From Angiostrongylus vasorum (Eukaryota; Nematoda; Chromadorea; Rhabditida; Metastrongylidae), in contig JADANN010000107.1 in NCBI GenBank assembly GCA_018806985.1, forward strand, positions 310,001 to 374,000: DNA of 64,000 nucleotides. Direction: 5' to 3'. Positions 59,041-64,000 of the stretch are shown in pieces (position 1 is the stretch's first letter; the number at the start of each line of letters is the position of its first letter). The position numbers and the translations under genes are program-made. The notes below the pieces were generated by a model. The model was not told the DNA's origin. It searched no databases and was given only the letters and a program-made list of their open reading frames with translations.

Positions 59041-60760
59041 AACTACATAGAAAGATCTGTCAGCATTACCATATGCTCTATTAAGAAGATGATACAAGGA
59101 GCTTCTCGAATCACACAAGTGAAACAGGAAATTCAAATTTATAACGTATGTTGACGATCGCAAATCAAGGGCTCCACTTCATATGACGAGATAGTAGAAA
59201 TCATCTGGACTAGCTCCGTGGCGTGTCTCAACGACAAAAGCAGTCAACAGTTAGACCACCTATGGAATGCTCACAGCTCTTTATGAAGAACAACGAAAAC
59301 AGAATCCAACTAGTAATTCTGACACATGAAGGCGAAAAATACAAACCGAGAATTGAGTAGAACTGATATAAATTGGAAACTATGAAGCTTTCTAGACAAG
59401 GCTGCGTTTGTTGTATATATAGCAGATAGCTGCATTCGGGTAAGTGAGCCCACTCGGAATGCATCTAGTAACTCTGAAGAACAATTTGTTCCCGTCGTAG
59501 TGTTCGACATTATTCAAAAACGACTGTGATGCGAAACAAAGAAAAAAAAACAATAAAACTTTATTCTGGATTTGGAAGGACGGATGATATCGCCTACGTG
59601 TATATTACGCCACAAACCGGACTACAGCACTAGCAACAGTGAAAAATGCTTAATTCTACACGTACTGAAAGGCATAACTCGTTATTTGACCAAACGGCGC
59701 TCTAAATCCGACGCTAGAGACTTTGGCAAACACACATACACATGAACAGAAAATTGACATCAACGCATTTCATGCGAATATTCATCCTTCAGAATCAAAA
59801 ACTTTCACGTTGAGGCAACTTAGTGTATCTGGAAGTTTATATAAAAAAGAACAACTAAAGATTAAGTTATCATTACTGAGGGATAGATTGACAGGATAAG
59901 GCGTCAACGAATCATGAGCTTCTTGAGCTTGGTGGGGAGTGACCCGCAGTGTTCTACTGAACAGGTAATTCGTCTTTCTTGTTTTTGTTGGGTTAGAGAA
60001 GAAGCAGAAGAAAAAACGATGAAGAAAAACGAAATACACATTCAATAGCAGATTGTTTCAATCCTCACTGTGCAATAAAAGTGGGAGGATAGAAGAGGTT
60101 AACGGTGGGGTGACTGAGAAAACGGCTAAGGCGGTCATGAATAATGCACAAAACGGTCTTAGCAATATTTGAAGAAAGAAAGAAAAATGTCAAATTTTGC
60201 AACTGAATTTGAAATTGACTCTATGTCGTACTACATAGCGCAAACGAGAAGCCTAGCGAATAAATCGTACAGAAAGAGATATGGAAAAAAAAGAAGAGAA
60301 AAATAAGGCACAAGTTGGAAATAACTTACAGCAAAGTAGTCATTGATAACTGTATAGGTAAAATCCCTATGGAAGAAACTTGTCTTGAGTCTGATCACTA
60401 ATTAGAAATAATGGCGAATATATAGTGATACTGAGAGCAAATAAATGGACACAAACACATTACTATCCCGACATTTGTACCCTATTCATAGCACATGGCA
60501 AGAAAGATAATTTCAACATCATCTCAACTATTTGTACGTATGTGAGTCGAAGTTAAGTTGCATGGTACACGCATTCGAATGGGTTTAGAAGAGAAACATT
60601 GTGAAAAGGATGAAATCACCAGAGAAAAAAGAAATGAGTAGAGCGAACTAAAAAGAAAAAGTCGTTAAGAGTAAGCAAATGTGCTTCGGCAAACGATGTG
60701 AATAGGTATGCCACATAATCACCACCTCATACGAAGATGATTTCCGTTGTTGCTGTTGTT
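59041..60760. other. no recognised feature (3' flank of the PP1 subunit gene)
   Basis: A/G-rich; only short frames. Confidence 0.5.
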
Positions 60761-63645
60761 CTACCAGTAGGGACCATCAGTGCTCAGACTCTTCCATGAC
60801 GCAAAATGAGCCCAATCCGTCTGACTCAAACTATAGGCGTCGTCGCGATTCAAATACTTCAAGCTGAAGCCATAACAAATACACGAATATTTTAGTGTGG
60901 TAATAAAACTGATAGATAGCAATAGACGAAAAGAATTCCTATCACTTTAGAAAAGACTTTAGTCTGTAGAAATTGCCATTTTCCTGAGTGGCTTTGGAAA
61001 CGCTATATGCTGCTAGAGTTGGGATTTCAGTCGGTATAAATATAATCCTATTAGAAAGAAATTGTAACCGATGCCTATGGAGAATAATGGTTAAAAAAAA
61101 TGAAATAGCGCACTAATCTGTAGGAAGCAGCGCAAAATGTAGGTTCTCCGTACATTATTTTGTCATTTTTACTACATGATGACCAACCACTGCTTTCTCG
61201 ACAACTGCCAATAATTCCTCCGCAGCTAGAGTACTTGCGCAGTACAAAGCTTGATAAGTTGGTAAGCTCGCATTCTGAGATCTTTTGACAAAAGTACGGA
61301 CCCGCAAATATCACTGAGACACTGGAAGAAACCATCGCCTATTATTCTAGAAGGTTCCAACTGTTCAATCGCATCCATGTTCGAAACATGGGCTTCGACG
61401 AAACTCTCACTGCGAACTTTGAAAAGTCAGAATTTTATCGCTGAAGAATAGGAAAAGTTGTATTTCACTGACAAAGATTTGCAGACCCTAGTTGCCTTCA
61501 TTTCAACTAGGAAAGTCTAGTATTAGCTGAGGCATGCTTGCTCAGGTGTCACTAGAAGGGAATGCTTCATCTCGTGTATGCATTAAAACCAATGCATAGC
61601 TCGTATTTTTTGCTAATATTGATTTTTCATTAATAATGTCTTTAAAGTGTAGTGTACAATTCATACCTTCCAAATAAAGGAGGCACAGATTTTTTAGGAG
61701 CTGTATTTTTATCAATGCGTTCCATTTTATAGTTCTCACCACCGTTTGAATCCCAGTTCTCGGCACCATTCGCTATATAGCATATACAGAATTCCAGTCG
61801 ATTGCTCTAAAATAAATAGTCGCAAGAAATGTTATCGGAGCAGTTTTTCTCATAATCACCTACCCATCCATTCTAATGGACATTGTGCTACGAAAACTAC
61901 TATCAACGCATGTCAATGTAATTGTTAACTGATCCTCATCGAATCTTAAAATATGGCTAAACACCTTTTAATTACCTATCAATCACTTGTTCACGAAAAT
62001 CGAATGTTATCCACATATGACGAAAATTGACAACGATTAGATTACGTACTTTTTACAAAATAACACCGCTTTGATAAAAGATAAGGGACAAATCAATATT
62101 TTTCTAAAAGAATAACACAGAAAAGACATGACTATACGCACTGAGAACAACGTTTGAGAATTTCTTTCCTACCTTGTCACTTACTGTCGGCAAATCAAGT
62201 TCGAATGTGAATGTATCATAAACTTTGCTGGTCGACGGTTGGTACGTTGCTGCGCGATCCATGTAGGACTGCCAGTTATTCGATGTGTATCTTACAAACA
62301 CCTTCTTCTCAAATGCAATATTAGCAACCTAGAAAAACTTTCGTGTAATAAATCTTTAAACTAAACCAAGAAGGATAGTGCACTAAACATAAGCGCTATT
62401 TTAGAAGAGATAGTTCTCAATGACATCTACTTAATAGGTTAATGTTAAAGTGAGTGGAGAATGGTTTGTTTCAAAGATGGTGTTTATTTGAAACAAAGAT
62501 ATAGTGCTTTACTACGGCGGTGCTAGTTTATTGGTCATAAACCAATAGCCGGACTGCCACATTTAACAAACAAATTTCGAAAAAATTTGTTCACAATTAA
62601 GCTAAACGTCCTCTCCTAACTCATGTCACGAGATTCTCAGCTTCATAGTCATTGCTCATGACCAAACATGATGTTGGAGGGAGAGAAGCACAACAGCTTG
62701 GTTCAACCCCGTAAGAGTCCAACCAACTCAACCAAACTGCCCATGTCTTCAAGATTGGGGAAACGGTACAAGATATGTCTGCAAAGCTTCTTTCTATCCA
62801 AAAGACCTGGGGACTCTCTAGTAAAGCTTTCTCGGAACTGCGGGGAGAATCGACTCGACCACCACTTGACCACGAGGAACAAATAATGCTCAAGTGGCTG
62901 CCGAACCCATAAGCAAATCCCAAGATCTTCATGGATGTCCGACGCAAGAAACTCGAATTGAATGAAAAAAAAACTGCCGGGATCCGTATAGCAGATGGGA
63001 AGACGGGTCGTACAAAATGAAGAAAAGAATTTATTGGAAGAACCATTGCCTCATTGTGCCATTACAATGTAGTCAATCCGTTCGCCTCCATAGAAGCTCT
63101 TGTGATTAACTTCTTAGCACGCACGATTTCTTCGCATTAGTTCGCACTGATTTCTAGATTTCACATTATTACAACATGCTGTCAGTGGTAATGTCACGGC
63201 TCGCTACGCCGAACGACTGTGTCATTTCAAGCGCCCGCAAATGTAAAAACTGCAAACCACAATAGATGGACAAATCTTGAAGTGAATGGGACATACGAAG
63301 TCCACTAGGACGAATGAACAAAAAATTTCTCTACGAGCACTTAGTAGAAACATAGAAAAATCTTGTTGAAAATCGATTTCCACATAACTATACCTTGATA
63401 GTTCCCACAAGTTTCGACCAGTTTGTTTTAATCACTACATTTTCAAGCGATACTCGGTCCTGAATAATTCGGCCCATGAAATAAAAGTATAAAACAGTAA
63501 AAGGAAATTCATATTAACGAAAAAATAAACCTTCTCCAGTGTTTCTCTGAATCGAACATATTCACTCGCAGGTTGTTTAAACAGCAAATTCCATGCCTGT
63601 GCAGAATCCTTCTGAGATGCTTCGTCTTCGTAGATATCACCTTAA

Positions 63646-63692
<47 letters not shown>

Positions 63693-63868
63693 TATATGAG
63701 AAATACGCTAGGCAATATGAATTCGACCAACCAACCTCGGAGCTTCCTTAAAACACTTGGATTAATTTCAGGTGGATAATCACTGGGTTCCGTCATAACC
63801 CTCACAGAGCACAACTCTTCACCACAATCATCAGCGAAGCGGACTGATTTCTGTGCTTTGAATGACAC
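60761..63868 (-). CDS. glycogen-targeting regulatory subunit of protein phosphatase 1 (PPP1R3 family), 5' partial
   Basis: Recruits PP1 to glycogen, promoting glycogen synthesis. Six exons join in phase: 63868-63736, 63640-63531, 63459-63394, 62328-62173, 61806-61667, 60863-60761 (235 residues seen, TAG stop). The first exon has the PP1-docking RVxF motif as KSVRF. LENVVIKTNWSKLVGTIK, then VANIAFEKKVFVRYTSNNW, VYDTFTFELDLP and NRLEFCICYIANGAENWDSN form a CBM21 glycogen-binding domain, including the family signature WDSNGGENY. The C-terminus ends ASWKSLSTDGPYW. For exon 4, donor GTAAGT at 62185 is stronger by consensus, but 62173 gives the usual loop length; both keep the frame. N-terminal exons lie beyond 64000. 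Confidence 0.93.
62640..63050 (+). other. decayed coding-like segment in intron 3
   Basis: A plus-strand frame with one or two stops (VFKIGETVQDMSAKLLSIQK, then DHEEQIMLKWLPNP) lies antisense in the intron. The opposite strand is open for 141 codons. No family is recognised; possibly a transposon relic. Confidence 0.25.
63651..63697. repeat. (TA)n microsatellite in intron 1
   Basis: About 23 TA units, lying between the first two visible exons of the PP1 subunit gene. Confidence 0.95.
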
Positions 63869-64000
63869 CTGAGAATTTTTTCTAGACTTCTAATAGTATT
63901 TCTGAGAAAAAACAGTGTTTAAAGTCTATATATTAGATAATGAAGAATTAAAGCTTAACAAATCAGTCAAGATGACGTTTAAAAAGTCGTTTCATATACA

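Noticed and set aside
61075..61322. Possible terminal exon of the PP1 subunit gene
   Set aside because: It has an acceptor and an open frame, but the exon at 60863-60761 fits the phase and carries the family-like GPYW ending.

Overview
This is nuclear DNA from a eukaryote, most likely a strongylid-type parasitic nematode (hookworm or relative; inferred, not proven). The supported genes are split into short exons separated by introns that are often only 39-51 bp, with nematode-style acceptors (TTTCAG/TTTAG). The rest is filled by old copies of RTE-type LINEs, Penelope-like elements (PLEs), a tRNA-derived SINE and small fold-back elements. Nothing looks bacterial: there are no operons and no convincing long prokaryotic ORFs.

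Genes. (i) 1-2506 (+): 3' part of an unrecognised gene of at least a dozen small exons. (ii) 5809-6696 (+): candidate exons of another unrecognised gene. (iii) 14560-15689 (+): invertebrate-type (destabilase-like) lysozyme pseudogene with an in-frame stop and lost cysteines. (iv) 18329-19629 (-): unrecognised spliced coding exons. (v) 25699-25971 (+): possible single exon. (vi) 32466-32820 (-): a 102-residue two-exon ORF. (vii) 49946-50303 (-): three well-phased exons of an unrecognised gene. (viii) 60761-63868 (-): the best-identified gene, a glycogen-targeting regulatory subunit of protein phosphatase 1 (PPP1R3/CBM21 family), with its 5' end beyond the right edge.

Mobile DNA. Two nearly full-length RTE LINEs (7645-10998 minus; 53599-56955 plus), two truncated relatives (26150-28555 minus; 51620-52625 plus), an older LINE (41300-43840 minus) and a scrap (58240-59040 plus). 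Six PLE pieces with GIY-YIG endonuclease coding lie at 21.6-22.1, 33.1-33.6, 35.5-35.9, 36.1-36.5, 36.6-38.5 and 46.2-47.7 kb. Two abundant short families run throughout: SINE-A (about 290 bp, tRNA-like box A/B, GGATAAA-type tail) and repeat B (about 380 bp, no recognised relative). A third family (C) forms fold-back elements with long terminal inverted repeats.

The most interesting signal is a set of short sequences downstream of PLE endonuclease regions that fit the minimal hammerhead ribozyme layout (GGCU-CUGANGA-stem II-GAAAC-GUH-AGCC). One pair sits head-to-head in a 391-bp fold-back insertion with a 13-bp target-site duplication inside a PLE. The same interrupted PLE is part of an inverted duplication (20158-22085 against about 46700-49500) whose other copy keeps the empty site, so insertion boundaries can be read directly.
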